Shown one piece after another: positions 1 through 12,399 of a stretch of 64,000 nt of DNA. The position numbers and the translations under genes were made by a program. Source of the DNA: Pseudisothecium myosuroides (Eukaryota; Streptophyta; Bryopsida; Hypnales; Lembophyllaceae); the NCBI GenBank assembly GCA_951799445.1, contig OX637295.1:1984001-2048000 (forward strand), read 5' to 3'. Numbering within the stretch: the stretch's first letter is position 1; the number at the start of each line of letters is the position of its first letter. The notes under the pieces were generated by a model. That model had not been told where the DNA came from. It searched no databases and saw only the letters and a program-made list of their open reading frames with translations.

Positions 1-480
1 TGACACAAATAAAAGGTGACCTTCACTGCAAGAAAAAAGAACAAGAACCCAGCCGTAAGCGCCCTAGGGGGCAAGCAACAAAAGCAAGGGACAAATACAA
101 TAAACTACAAACTAAGTGTCACCATAGGCCGGGGGTTCCTGCCCCACCATGGTGCCAACCGTCTATGGTGATTGGAAAACAAAGTTGGCCCTAGGGCCGA
201 AAAGGGACCACCTTGGAGAACTATCAATCACCACAACAAACAAATTGTTGCGTATCCAGCGAAGCTCAAAACAACCCTTAGTTCCCTCCCAATGGTGGGA
301 CCTATCCTTCCTAAGTCTACAAACCGAATCCCACTTTGAGCGTCCATAATCAATCATCCCCAGCCAAATGCGTTGCTCCAATTTAGCATGATGCCATCTG
401 ACATCATTGAACACTATGTCGTTCTGTTCTGTCCACAACACCCACATGATCACATAGCCGCCCAAATGCTACTAACTGAG
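1..480 (-). mobile_element. LINE (non-LTR retrotransposon) 3'-end relic
   Basis: On the - strand, 465-163 reads as 100 aa that resembles the C-terminal end of plant LINE reverse-transcriptase polyproteins. A tryptophan-rich start (WVLWTEQNDIVFND) is followed by RWHHAKLEQRIWLG and DYGRSKWD, like the zf-RVT tail. Downstream on the same strand (160-1) is non-coding sequence of the LINE 3'-UTR kind. The reverse transcriptase core is not in the window. The match is from remembered family pattern, so the assignment is moderately sure. It is a truncated or fossil copy. Confidence 0.55.
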
Positions 481-598
481 CCAAATTTGCGTGTGAAGTT
501 TGTGTGTGAACTTGCAAAGTTTGGCGAGTGTGGGTGGCCATGCTTTTAGTTACAATTTCCCCTTTTTTGCTAATATCTCAACAAAGATTTGTGGACTA

Positions 599-722
599 GG
601 TAATTGCAAAGCAGGCCAAATTATCAAAAATAATTGCAGATTAGGACCTACCAAGTCGTGGGCGGCAAGGTTGGTATTGACCTGCGATTATTTTTGGTGA
701 CTTGGCCTACTTTGTAATTACC
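599..722. repeat. Foldback repeat inside a dispersed repeat
   Basis: Two arms of about 43 bp face each other. The left begins GGTAATTGCAAAGCAGGCC at 599 and the right ends GGCCTACTTTGTAATTACC at 722. The stretch from about 570 to 960 has a second, inverted copy at about 57225-57530, so this is part of a dispersed non-autonomous element. Confidence 0.7.
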
Positions 723-970
723 GAACATAATGTCAATGTAGGAAAGTTGAGCCCTTTGACTTCTTAGATTCCCTAACAAATCCAAACACGCCACAAAGGC
801 GAAAATCTCCTACATTTAGATTATGTTGCACTCACTAAGTTAATACCGGTTGATAGTAGCAGAGATTTTTCTAAGATTTTTCTCACACTCCCAAACCAAT
901 GAAATTTCTACTTCATACCGACCCTGTTGAAAAATTGCACAAGGTCCACAGTGAGCGTTATCAGTCTTAA

Positions 971-1464
971 CCCCTAAAGGACCATGAGTGCAGATTTTGA
1001 ACAATGAATGAACGGAAACACGGCCCAAACTCATCGAAATGTGTTTTTTCATCCGTCAGTTTTTTTCAAGATTCTTATATTAGTTCTTTAACATTTGTAC
1101 GGTTCAGATTATGAAGATTTTGTTTTGCAAATATTCTATAATTCAAAAGGTATCGGGAGGTCTAGCTTCAAAAAGTAACTTTTTCAGTTCAAAAAATGAC
1201 CCTTCAAAAATGAATTGAATCAAAAAATCAAATAAAAATCTTTAAAAATCACTATAATTAGAACTTAGTATTTTAGACTTATAGAAAAAAAATATGTAAA
1301 ATATTGGTATAAATTTTTGGTGATCTAACCATATGGATGTGATCTATAAATAGCATTTTACAACTATTGTTTGAGAGTCATCATTAAAATATTCTTCTAA
1401 GTTGCATTTTATAGTAAATCTTCACAATTTTGGAAATCTGGACACCCCTCCGGTCCTTTAGGGA
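971..1464. mobile_element. TTAA-flanked MITE (piggyBac-like), copy 1
   Basis: Terminal inverted repeats CCCCTAAAGGACC (971) and GGTCCTTTAGGGA (to 1464) match at 12 of 13 positions. TTAA lies directly outside both ends (967-970 and 1465-1468). A TTAA target site with CCC-type ends is the hallmark of the piggyBac superfamily. No transposase is encoded. The interior is AT-rich and non-coding. The superfamily call is inference from ends and target site only. Confidence 0.6.
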
Positions 1465-1568
1465 TTAATCAGCCTCTTCTTAACCAATCGTAACAAGCCA
1501 CGACAACAAAATTCTCCTGCATTGACATTATGAATCCATAAAGGGACCCATTTGAAAAATTCCCCCTA

Positions 1569-1872
1569 AGGTAATGTGCTCTTAAAGCAACCCGGCTCTA
1601 AAATCGACCTCTGATATGGAGGTACATTTTCCTTTCTTCAATGTACCCATCGTGTACATTCCAGGAGGGGGTCGCTTTTAGTGACCACTGCGTTTCAACT
1701 TCAAAAATTCATAACTAATTCCACGAAGGTTCAAAAAATATGAAACGACTTGGGTTAGATGCCAATTCCATTTTTCTTCCTACCAAAATTTACTGAAAAT
1801 TGTTTCAAGGAGTTTTAGCTTCCTCCCAAATGCAATCAGCTCTTAAAAGGTCGCTTTAAGAGCACATTACGG
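1569..1872. mobile_element. AGGTAGGAGG-family MITE, copy A
   Basis: TA-flanked element with long inverted ends: left AGGTAATGTGCTCTTAAAGC, right GCTTTAAGAGCACATTACGG. The interior shares with copies B, C and D a block around TACATTTTCCTTTCTTCAATG and another around CGACTTGGGTTAGATGCCAA. It abuts copy B head to tail. Confidence 0.7.
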
Positions 1873-2182
1873 TAGGAGGCTGTAAAACAGAGCGGCAATT
1901 AAAATGGATCATGACACCGAGGTACATTTTGCTTTCTTCAATGTACCACCTATGCACATTTCAGGAGGTGGTCCATTTTGATGACCACAAATGATCACTT
2001 TTTTCCAACTTCAAAAATTTGTAACTAATTCCACAAAGGTCCAAAAAATATGAAACGACTTGGGTTAGATTTCAATTCCAGTTGTCTTTCAAGGAAAATT
2101 TATTGAAAAATATTTCAAGATGTTTTACCTCCCCAAAATTCAGTTTCAGCGCTTAGATGCTCCATTTCTGGACCTCCTACCT
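1870..2182. mobile_element. AGGTAGGAGG-family MITE, copy B
   Basis: Starts GGTAGGAGGCTGTAAAAC and ends CCTCCTACCT followed by TA. The interior is closely similar to copy A in the same orientation. Together they form a tandem pair that shares a boundary of a few bases near 1868-1875. Confidence 0.65.
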
Positions 2183-2467
2183 TACCTTAATCCCATTTCC
2201 TTCTCCGTCCATCTCCTTCTGTTTCATGAATCTCCCCTCTTGTCGTTATCGACAACTCCATCCTCTCCATCGCAAGTGCCACTTTCCCCACCGCGACCAA
2301 ATGCTTGAATGATTGTTCAAAGGCCCAGAGTCTCTTCCCGAATTCCGAACACCGGTTGACTCTGTCATCACAATGATCGCGAACTCCAACTTGCACTGGC
2401 GACCACCATGAACGCAGGAAGCCGAAGCTTTTCCTGCTGCAATTGCACAGTTCACGCTTCCCCCCTT
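2183..2467. other. Gene-free spacer between MITE B and minisatellite
   Basis: Pyrimidine-rich on the + strand. Short open frames exist on both strands, but none resembles a known protein or shows exon structure. Possibly distal promoter of VAC14. Confidence 0.4.
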
Positions 2468-3178
2468 GCCGAACGCTACTAATCTCATCTCGCAGTTCTC
2501 AGATTTTCCAAAGCCTCCCCGGGACGCAATCGCAAAGCTTTGGAGTCTTGGTTGCTCCCTGTACTGATCTCATCTCGTAGTTGCCAGATTTTTCAAGCCT
2601 CCGATCCCCACAACGCAATCGCCAAGAATTTTGGACAGATTTTGCGAAATTGGGCTTTGGTTTGAAGTCTTGGTTGTTGCTCCCTGTCAGTAATCTCATT
2701 TCGTAGTTGTCAGATTTTCAAGCCTCCCCATAACGCAATCGCCAAGAGTTTTGGTCAGATTTTGCGAAATTGCCGGGCATGCTTTGGAGTCGTGGTTACT
2801 CCCTGTACTACTCTCATCTCGTAGCTCACAGGATTTCAAAGCCTCCCCCCCACCCCCACCCCCCCAACGCAATTGCAAAGATTTTTGGTCAGATTTTGCG
2901 AAATTGGGCTTTGGTTTGAAGCCTTGGTTGCTCCCTGTCACTAATCTCATCTCGTAGTTTTCAGATTTTCATTTCAAGCCTCCCCACAACGCAACCGCCA
3001 AGAATTTTGATCAGATTTTGCGAAATTGGGCTTTGGTTTGAAGTCTGGGTTGCTCCCTGTCACTAACCTCATCTCGTAGTTGTCAGATTTTCAAGCCTCC
3101 CGACAACGCAATCGCAAAGAATTTGGATCAGATTCTGCGAAATTGGGCTTTGGTTCGAAGTCTGGATCGCTTCCTGTG
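2468..3178. repeat. Minisatellite, about 6 units of ~117 bp
   Basis: A unit containing CGCAATCGCCAAGAATTTTG, then CAGATTTTGCGAAATTGGGC, TTGCTCCCTGTCACTAATCT and CAGATTTTCAAGCCTCC recurs. Units start at about 2525, 2614, 2734, 2868, 2990 and 3107, spaced 89, 120, 134, 122 and 117 bp. A partial unit precedes from about 2468. The fourth boundary carries a C-rich tract (2845-2865). The array lies 0.8-1.5 kb upstream of the VAC14 start codon, in its likely promoter or 5' leader. Confidence 0.85.
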
Positions 3179-3787
3179 CGTCTCTGTTTCTTTTGTTCGC
3201 CGACATTTGGAAATTGGATCTTGGGTTTTGGCTCGATTGGATCCTTTTTGATCTCCTTGGGAGTTGCAGTTTGCGGAGATGAGTTGAGTCGTGAATGTTT
3301 CGGAAATTGGGAGAGATGATGGATCGTTGGAAACAGTGAAACGAGAGTGATGGGCGTGGTTGTATGTCCCTTCTATTAATTCAGTTTGTTAAGAAAGGTT
3401 TACTGAGAATATTTCCTTAGAAATTTTGGTAGTCGTGGTTTCCAATTTGGATCAAAATTTTGTAGTTATCAATTAATTTCCAGGTTTTTGAATTTCGCAG
3501 GAGAATTCATTGCCGCTTTGGTTCGATAACTAGGTCGAGAGTACGAGCACGGGATTGTTTGATTTTGTTCTAGAAGCTTCCACATGCATTCGAATTGCGC
3601 AATTCGGAAATAAGGCGGGGTTTAGAAGAAGCTCTTACCGCCTTTTTTTTAATACTGAATTAGCATCTCATTAGTATGAATGCGTGATTAGTGTCTTAGG
3701 GTAGTTAGAAAAACCAGGTTAGTCGAACCTTAAACCCTTTGGTATTCCAAATGGTGGACGCAACGGGGGCTGTTCGAATTCACGATT

Positions 3788-4000
3788 ATGGAGTTTAGTC
3801 ACTCTGTTTTAGTTGTTGAGGGAGAGTCTTGTGTTGCGAAAGAAGAAGAAGGAGAAGAAGAAGAAGAAGAAGATGTGTTTGTGGGAGACTTGTTTTGGCC
3901 TTGGTGGGTGGGAGCTCCCCAGCAGTGCAGCGGAAATGGCGGATTTCCATGGGCTTCTCTCGCCATCGTTGCTGCGCAGTCTGGTATCGCAGGTTTATGA
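3788..4000 (+). promoter_or_regulatory. Candidate upstream ORF overlapping VAC14 start
   Basis: If the VAC14 mRNA begins upstream of 3788, an ATG at 3788 opens a 70-codon frame. It runs past the main ATG (3936) in another frame and stops at 4000 on genomic sequence. A (GAA)n microsatellite lies at about 3838-3874. A further ATG at 3813 is in frame with VAC14 and would add 41 residues rich in lysine. The family N terminus fits 3936. The transcript start is not visible from sequence. Confidence 0.35.
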
Positions 4001-7000
4001 GAATCGCAGAGCTGCAGCACTGGGGGTACGCGCTTTCCACAATTTTGAGTACTCTTATAGAGATTATATACTTCTAAGATACTTTAAGTAGATATATGCA
4101 TATTGGTGGTAAGACATTTATAGTATTTTTAAAAATTGTTTGTATGTTTCAAGTGTACGGTATTTGTAGCCGAAACAAGGTTTTCATTGAAATTTAGACT
4201 GTATTAAGAACTTTCACATAGCATTATAAACGGAATCTTCGCCGTGATTCATGGGGAGGCCTTCCTATCTTAACAATAAGCCTCCCTATGTACAATGGAG
4301 AGACCTCCGAATGATCATTATAATCATAGGGAAATGTCCATATTAATGATGACAAGGTTTTTGGTTATGATGTTTGTTTTAAGTTTTTTGAATAAGGTTA
4401 CTGTTTACTGAAACTTCTTGTAGTATTTATCTTTGATGTATGTGATTGTTGCCTCTGTTTTGCTTTGTTTTTCCTGTGATTAGTGTTGAAGACGTATGTC
4501 AACATGAAAGTAGTATTCCTTATACGTAGATATGAAATCTATTACGTTGTTTGAGCTAGCTGTGGCGAATTTTGTGCTCTTAAGGGGTATGCATGCTTGT
4601 TCAGAGTGTTTGGTAAGAGCTTGACTGTCATCGTTTTTGGTGATAACTTACAGGTTGAGGAAGTGGTCAGGCAGCTCACAGCAGCAAAGGATCACCAGAA
4701 GATATCCAAGATTATCGCTCTGCTTACGTATGAATTCACTTTCTCCCCTCAGGCCAACCATCGTAAGGTCAGATATTCTCTATACGCAATAATCTCTATA
4801 AGCAATAAACCTTGGAATGGAATTAACCTCGAAGTTTTCAATGTAAACTAATAATGGGAAGTCCAGTTTGGAAGCTAATAGTCCAGTAGAGATGTGTATT
4901 GAACTTATATAGTAATTTTCTATTACAATTTTTTTTTTTTTTTTTTTTTTGCACAAATAGAACAGAGTTCAATTGCAAAAGAAGAGTACAAAGCGACCAA
5001 ACCAGGGGAGCAAGGCAGAGCCGGTTTAAGTGGCTGTAACCGGGCTAGGGATAACCCACCGAACTTTCATCCCTTCCTTAACACACAGAGCGTCCAACCT
5101 ACCCCAATGTTTGTCAGTTCATTACACATCTCTACTGCTTGTGAATATGAGATGTTTCTGCTTTCTATTTTACATTTTGTTATGTTCCTTGAAACATAAC
5201 ATTTGTTGTATTTTACATTTTGTTATAATAGCGGTCTCTCGGGACCATTTAGGCAAATTGGGGTTCACTGCATTGGCAACGTCTAGTTCTGATTAGTTCA
5301 AGGCACTTATTTACGCAGGGTGGGCTGATTGCTCTAGGAGGTGCAGCAGTTGGCCTTAAAACTGATGCTGCGCAACACCTAGAGGTACGTCTCTAGATAT
5401 GCTGAGCCATGGAGTTTGGCTGTATATTTTTTCTGTTTGTATTTTGAACTTCAAGGGAGGTTCTCATCCTGCCCCTGAACCAATTTTTAGTTTTCAATTT
5501 TCGTGACTTCGTTTGCTCGACGTTCGTTGCAGGAAATTATCCCTCCTATTCTTAAATCATTCCCAGATAAGGACAGCGATGTGCGGTATTATGCATGTGA
5601 AGCGCTTTTCGACATTTTAAAGGTAAATCTGATTTTCATGTTCACAGATTTTAGCAATGCCAGTTTTTTGCTTTTGTTTTTCATTCTTTTCTTTATTTTT
5701 CGTTATTTGAGTTTATTTTTCTAGTTTTAGAAATCGTTTTCCTAAGGTTTCATCTACTCATGGGTCACGGTTTCTGTGGGGCAGGCTGTGAGAGGCGATT
5801 TCATCGTGTTTTTCTATGGCGTCTTCGATGCACTTTGCAAACTCTCAGCAGACGCAGATCCCCGTGTACGAGGCGCTGTTGTCACGTTAGATCGTCTTGT
5901 CAAGGTTCTACCCTAACCTCGTTATTAGTCGTTTGAGCTAGTAAATTTTTTTTCCATCATTGATAAACATTAAATATGGGAAGATGTCTAAACAAGAGTA
6001 AAATGACCTATATCATAGTTTTGAGTAAAATTAGACTTTTAAGTGAATTTTGAACATCCATCATAAGGAGATTTGCTATCGGGAGATGGCAATTTAGTAG
6101 GTCAGTCATGGGGAGACCTTCCTATCCATTTCTTTGAAGATGTTGGAAGGTTGCAATCTAAATCAACAATAGTTTAGGTAGTCACAAAATACCGTGCATG
6201 TACGTGCAAGTAGGTGATCCCAGGGAGGCCTCCCATGAATTGCATTGTGCTTGTCTTGCCTCCGCATCTCCTTATGATGCCTAAAGTTCCTGGACCAGTC
6301 TAATTTGACTGAGGACCATGTTTATTCACTGTACACGTTTTTCCTATTCTTGTGGGCAAACCTGACTTATAACTATCAGGAATTTCTACACTTGGCAGGA
6401 TATTGTGACGGAGCAGGATAGTGATCAATTCAGGTTCAGTTCAACTCATTAAACTGTTTGTTATGTAGAGGATTCAGTGACCCAGTTTTATCTCTTTTCA
6501 GGCACCAGAATAAAGTTCTCGAGTGGTGTAAATTGCCCCTGTACTAGTCAGAAAATTTGCAACGAGTTCAGAGATTCATAAGCGATTATATTCATGGATG
6601 TAGTTTCCAACGGTGTGATTTAAAATTAATTCCTGAGCTTGTGGTGAGTGCAGCATTGAGGAGTTCATTCCACAATTGAGGGAGCGCATGAATGTAGTCA
6701 ACCCGTTTGTTCGAGGATTTTTGGTTGGATGGATCACTGAGCTGGCCAAGCTTCCGGCGATTGACATGCTTGGTTACCTCCCAGATTTTCTTGATGGTAA
6801 GCATTTTTCACAACCTTATTTAATATTCTGATCACGAACCAATATGTCTCCGTTTTAAGCTTCTGAATACAATCAATACATAAATGAGATGGACAGACTG
6901 TATTATCAACGGGTGTTGTGTTCTTCTAGGGTTATTCGATATGCTCAGTGACTCCAACCTGGAGTTACGACAGCAGGCTGATCGAGCTCTGAAAGAGTTT

Positions 7001-10000
7001 ATGCAGGATATTCAAACTGCTCCGGTAAGTGCTCATAATCTCTGCATTTTCTCCAAGTGGCCAAATGTACAGAGGTGACTACCTCCACATCTTTAGGAGA
7101 CGTAATAAATCGTTTAGGAAGCTTAAAGAGAGGTATCAAAGTGTACAGCATGGTAGGAGGAAACCATGCGCTACATTTAATTTCGAACGACAGAAATATG
7201 TTCTAGATGTTACCATTATCGACTATTAGTTTCGGAAGTGAGGACTGAGCGTTTGGGGTTAATTAGTGTGCTACATGAGAGCTATGGGGTGTATCAGGGT
7301 CAGGGTTCACGCATTCATCAGTCTATTCCTGGTTTCTTGAACTGATTTGTGACATTTGGTTGATGATAATTTTTGGCAGTCGATGGACTACGGTAGAATG
7401 GCTGAGACACTTGTACAAAGAGCAGGATCTTCCGATGAGTTTACTCGGCTCACCTCGATCACTTGGGTATGTTTATTTCACCAGTTGGCTAACCTTAGGT
7501 TGAAATTTCACTGATGGTTCAATAGTTGATATCTTGTACCGCTTGTTTGACTTGGGGTGCTGCATTTCAACTGATATCATATTCGAGTATCCAGACTTTT
7601 CTATAAGTACGTTGGCCAGTTTACTGCTTTGTAAAGAATTTTACGATGCTTTGGATGGTCATAGAAGAGATGTTTAGCCTTTCAAACAACCATCTAATTC
7701 TGATATCATTTAGTGTGGTTTGACCTTCTTGAGTTGGAACATGTACTGGAGGAACTTTTGAAATGTGACAAATATGATTAGTGTGGCCTTGCATCTCCAT
7801 GTGCTGCCTACTTTCGGGTAAATTTCGTTCGATTAACAAGATTTTGTTGCGGGTGCAGATCAATGAGTTTGTGAAGCTTGGGGGAGACCAACTTGTGCCA
7901 TACTTCGCCGATATCCTTGGAGTAGTTCTTCCTGCTATATCTGATAGGGAAGAGAAGATTCCTGTGGTATGGTTTTAGCAGTGGACAACATCATAATCTT
8001 TCTCTTTAGTGCCCATGGGATGAATTGTCCTGCTTGAGTTCTTGGCAGTTGATACCGCGTACTAATTCTTGTGGCCTATGATTGTCGTCAACTTTCAGTC
8101 CAGTAGAAGAAATATAATGCAAACATTGTGCGGTTGTCAGGTTGCTCGAGAAACGAATGAGGAGATGCGAACAGTAAGAGCAGAGCCTTCCGAAGGTTTT
8201 GATATTGGTGCTGTGTTAGCCATCACAAGGAGGTCTTTCCTGAGCTTTTTGCTTAATGATCTATTTTGCAGTAATACATGCGAACTAGGATGTTTTCATG
8301 ATTGAAATCCTTGTCAGGATGAAGGTTATATTTGTAGGACTTTGTCGTTGCCACAACTATGACAGACCAAGTTGTGCTGAATCCCCTCGTTGGATGAATT
8401 TTCCTATTTTCTTTCATTTCTGAGGAAAATCATTTTGAAATTCAATAACTCTCATCCTGTAAGTCCGAATCATGCAAAACCAATGTCTGCCTGTTTCTCC
8501 TTGCCGAGAGCTTTCCTGACAATACCTCTCGGTCTGGCGTGGACCTTATGGTTCATGACATCTCAATGTGACAAAGAATAGAAAGAAAACTAACAAAATA
8601 CTGGCATTGATAGGTTAGAGTTCGTGATATTTGGTTGTTGATGAAGGGAGCCCCTGTCTCATCTATCTCATGTATCTAATCATCAGGGAGCTTGGAAATG
8701 ATTACGAGGCTACAAGGTTGGAGGCTTTGAGGTGGATTTCTGTGCTGTTGGAGAGACATCGGACAGAAGTGAGTTCATTTTACCCTACGTCAACTCCTAG
8801 TAAAATGGGGTATCTTCCAGCTTCTGAGGCCTGGGTAGCTGGGAGGGTACGCTGAAATCTTCATATATTGCTCACAAATGCTCTCTAGTTCCGATTAACA
8901 TCTAACAATAGTACTTTCTTTTGTATTTTCTCTTGTCACTTGTCACTTTCGTTTTGCTAAAATGTGAATCTTACATCTTAGGATTTTTGGATTGGAGGTT
9001 TTGGTATACCCCTGGCAATTGATAGTGAGCTCTATGGCGTATGCAGGTGCTCTCATTTTTGGATGATATCTTTCCTGCCCTACTGAAATTGCTGTCCGAC
9101 CCATCTGATGAGGTGAGACACTACTTTCTTTTGACGTGGTTGGATTTTTAGAGCTGAGTAATTTTTAGATGATCTTCTTCTGAACGTCCACCGTACGTTA
9201 ACTTGGATTCTGAATTACGTGACTTTTGCAGGTTGCCCTTCTTGTTCTGGAAGTGCAAGCCTGCATAGCTCGAGACCCTCAACATTTCCGACGCCTCATG
9301 GGCTTCCTTGTGGACCTCTTTAACAGTCAACAGTCTCTTCTTGAACGGTAGTTCCGAAGTCGGAATTTTCACTCCTAGCTTCTTCAGAGTGGTACTTGGA
9401 TAGAGGACAGCAAGAATTGGTCTTGTACCTTCTGCGTCTAGTAATTTTTTGCGTGATAAAGATCGTACAATGTATTTAATCAGCCTGGTTGCGCTTCTTG
9501 GATTTCTTTCGGCACTATCTCGGTTTGCTATTTGGGATAATTTACAATGATTGTGCTGTGATTTGATGTAATAGTCACATTCATTTCAACAGTTATCTCT
9601 TGAATAGAAAAAACGCTAGTTTCATGAGGAATGAGCTCCACTTACACTTCAATCCGAATGGGAGATCCTTATAGGAGAGTATCTGGCTTGTTTCAGGAGA
9701 GGTACATTGGCATTACGAAGGCTATGCCAGTTGCTGGGTGCAGAACGAGTTTATCGGGAACTGGCTGCCATTTTGCACAAGGAAAAGGACTTGGTGTTCG
9801 CAACCATTATGGTTCAGGTGAGCTTTGTGAGTGGACATGTGTTGTAGAGTCTTCACCGTTGAGAATGTATTGACTGGTATACTAGAAATTATAAATTCTT
9901 TCCAAAATATTTGAGCGTACGTACATCTTGAGTTCTAATTTCGCTTCCCAAAGATACTGATGCAGGTCCATGTTTTATGCAGGCGCTTAACTTGATACTC

Positions 10001-12399
10001 TTGACTGCTCCAGAGCTAGCAGATTTGAGAGGTCTTCTGAAAGAGGCCTTGTCTAGTCCTGGTGGACGGGACCTGTTTCTTGCCTTGTATGCATCTTGGT
10101 GTCACTCACCCATGGCCTCTGTCAGCCTCTGTTTGCTTGCCCAGGTATGGCCTCGGTCTCCACTATTGACCATTCCCTTGTTACCATGTTGCCAAGATCC
10201 TCCCATGAGATTGATAATGTTATCAATGATAAGTTAGTGTTAATCTAATAGGAAATTGGATCAATTTTCAAAATAATTTTCAATTATTGACACATTAATG
10301 TTGCTCATGTTAACTTAATAGATGCCAGTTTAATATCAAGTTAATGCTAATGATACTAACATCGCACTAACATGAAACTACCACCATTTGTCATTCATTA
10401 ACATTAAAAGACACGAGGACTACATGAGTATAATTCCTAATTAGTTTGTCGATGTAATGTGCGTTGGTGGGGGTTGTTTTCTTTGTAATGATGTTGATGA
10501 TATGGCTGTCTTTCCATCTGAAAACACGAACCAACCTTCTGTCTTACGGAAATTCACATCGCCTTGTTTTACAGGCTTACCAACATGCCTGTTCTGTTAT
10601 TCAATCGCTTGGAGAGGCGGACATTACTGTAAATTTGTTGGTACAAGTAGACAAGCTAGTGCGACTTCTAGAGACTCCAATATTTGCGTACTTGAGGTTG
10701 CAGGTAATTTTGCGTTTTGTGCTTTGAAAATTTCCAGTCGGTTCACGACTATCTCTGAGCAACTCGGCGCACATTCCCTACTCTGGACAGCTATTTTGAA
10801 TAATACAATACTTCTATGATTGTATCTTTTAGCTAATTGCTTGTTGTGGGTCTGTGATACCAGTTGTTGGAGCCCGTCCGTTATCTTCAACTTCTAAAGA
10901 CACTGTATGGACTTCTTATGCTTCTCCCGCAGGTACAGCTCGTGTTTTGTTGCTTGCAATTTTGATACTAAATGGTTAGCAATGACAGTACATCACAGAG
11001 AGGGCTTACTGAAGAAGTATCCAAGTTACACATTGGCACTGGGGTTCACATCGTTCCTATGCATTCTATTTATTTAATTGCCCAAAACAATGTACGCGTC
11101 CATCTCTCTAGGAATTCAGATCAATCATTCAGGAAGCTTCCAAGGAGTGTAACGAAATAGAAAGAAGATATCAAAATCTAAATATTTTGACAAAAGATTG
11201 GAAAAATAAATGTGATCGACTTCGAGCTTCCAATGTGGACTTTCTATTTTTAGCTTGTACACTTCACGGTTAACCGTTAAGTTTCATGACAAGTTTGGAG
11301 GGTCCTATGAGGGTGGACTACTGGAACACTTGATGATTTTCCTTTGACTCCTTCAGCATAGCTCAGCATTCAAAATCTTGCGCCGGAGACTGAAGACCGT
11401 CCCACCCCATTCTTTTATGCACACGCCACCAAATGGAGAATCGAACCTGAGTGAGTTTCATGGGCTAAGCACAATAAGGAGAACAGCTTCAGCAGGACCA
11501 TTAACGGCCCAGATCCTAGCTCAGATCCCACCCTTACCAATTAGCTCACTCAGACTACAACCTTCTGAGGACCCAGAGTCAAGCAGCGGAGTTGCAGGCA
11601 GCAACTTTGCCAGTCAATTGAGACATTTTGAGCAGTTGCAATATCAGCATCGGTCGCACAACGCGGTTGAGAGTGATTCTAGACCACCTCGCAGGCTTCC
11701 AGTTGCCTCAAATCAGGTACTCAATCATGCTCATCTCTGATTTTCATCCTTTTCACTGAGACCTGTGTATTCTGGAAATTGAGGATGCTGGTCTAGTGCA
11801 ATCTGTTACAGCGCGATGCCATAAGGTAACTACACGCAAATGCGTGCGTCCGAATAAGAAATTGAGCAATGTTCCTGTTATTAAATTGCCTAATTTTTTG
11901 TTGGAAGTCAAAGAGTATTCTAGATTCCCTTGTTATGCATTTTTGGACACTTTATGAATATACTATGAATTTTCAAAGTGTTGGAAATAGATGTACGCAA
12001 AATTCACTCTAGTCTTTCATGAATAGAGGCAAGTAGAGGCAGTACATTTTAGGCAAGAATCTGCAGGGGTCGGTTTTTAGAAGGGGTAAGAATTAGGTGC
12101 AGTTACCTCAGGTTGTTTTGTGAAATGACAGAGTGGGCAAGGAGCAGAAGATGTACCAGATTCACAAACATGAAGAGGAGTAGCCCCAAGATCCCCACAG
12201 GGTGTACCAATATCTCCACGTTACGGAGCTCAATTACGGAGCTAGTATTGCTGTATATCTACCTGCACCAACAATATAGCCCAATCTAAAGATTTAGAAG
12301 GTGAATGCATATTTTTCTTTCAGCACCTCCCATACTTGATTTGTCAGATCCCAATGATCCTCTCTGCAGGAATGGCCATCTGATGACTGTACACGATGA
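3936..12399 (+). CDS. VAC14: VAC14, PIKfyve/Fab1 complex scaffold
   Basis: HEAT-repeat scaffold that holds the PI3P 5-kinase Fab1/PIKfyve and the phosphatase Fig4, setting PI(3,5)P2 levels on vacuole and endosome membranes. Exons: 3936-4025, 4654-4767, 5319-5384, 5533-5622, 5785-5904, 6399-6433, 6654-6796, 6930-7024, 7380-7466, 7859-7966, 8141-8232, 8687-8768, 9047-9112, 9232-9347, 9697-9817, 9983-10144, 10575-10703, 10864-10932, 11357-11716, then a short last exon. The first 19 exons give 715 aa in frame. Conserved blocks include [34 protein letters not shown] and ARETNEEMR. The Fig4-binding region is about residues 409-595 ([44 protein letters not shown]). The serine/glutamine-rich tail is variable in the family. 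The last exon is uncertain: 12370-12399 (ending EWPSDDCTR) or 12324-12383. The start fits the family N terminus. Confidence 0.93.
4929..5115 (-). mobile_element. Poly(A)-tailed retroposon in VAC14 intron 2
   Basis: A run of 22 T (4929-4950) on the + strand is a poly(A) tail on the - strand. It is preceded there by about 160 bp of GC-richer unique sequence, as expected of a 5'-truncated LINE or a SINE. It lies between two 21-bp segments at 4884-4904 and 5117-5137 that are inverted copies of each other (20 of 21 match). This is unusual because a target-site duplication would be direct. Confidence 0.5.
6022..6311. mobile_element. Inverted-repeat element in VAC14 intron 5
   Basis: The ends pair imperfectly over about 45 bp. 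Left carries AAATTAGACT then CATCATAAGGAGAT; right carries ATCTCCTTATGATG then AGTCTAATTTGAC. The interior has GGGGAGACCTTCC/GGGAGGCCTCCC pairs, also present at 4249-4290 in intron 1. A MITE-like insertion of about 290 bp with no coding. Confidence 0.5.
11824..12108. mobile_element. MITE near the 3' end of VAC14
   Basis: Left end AGGTAACTACAC and right end GTGCAGTTACCT form inverted termini about 285 bp apart. The right 75 bp, with CATTTTAGGCAAGAATCT, recurs inverted at 28901-28972 and 29493-29566 in introns 16 and 17 of the phytyl ester synthase gene. It lies between the last clear exon of VAC14 and its putative final exon. Confidence 0.5.
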
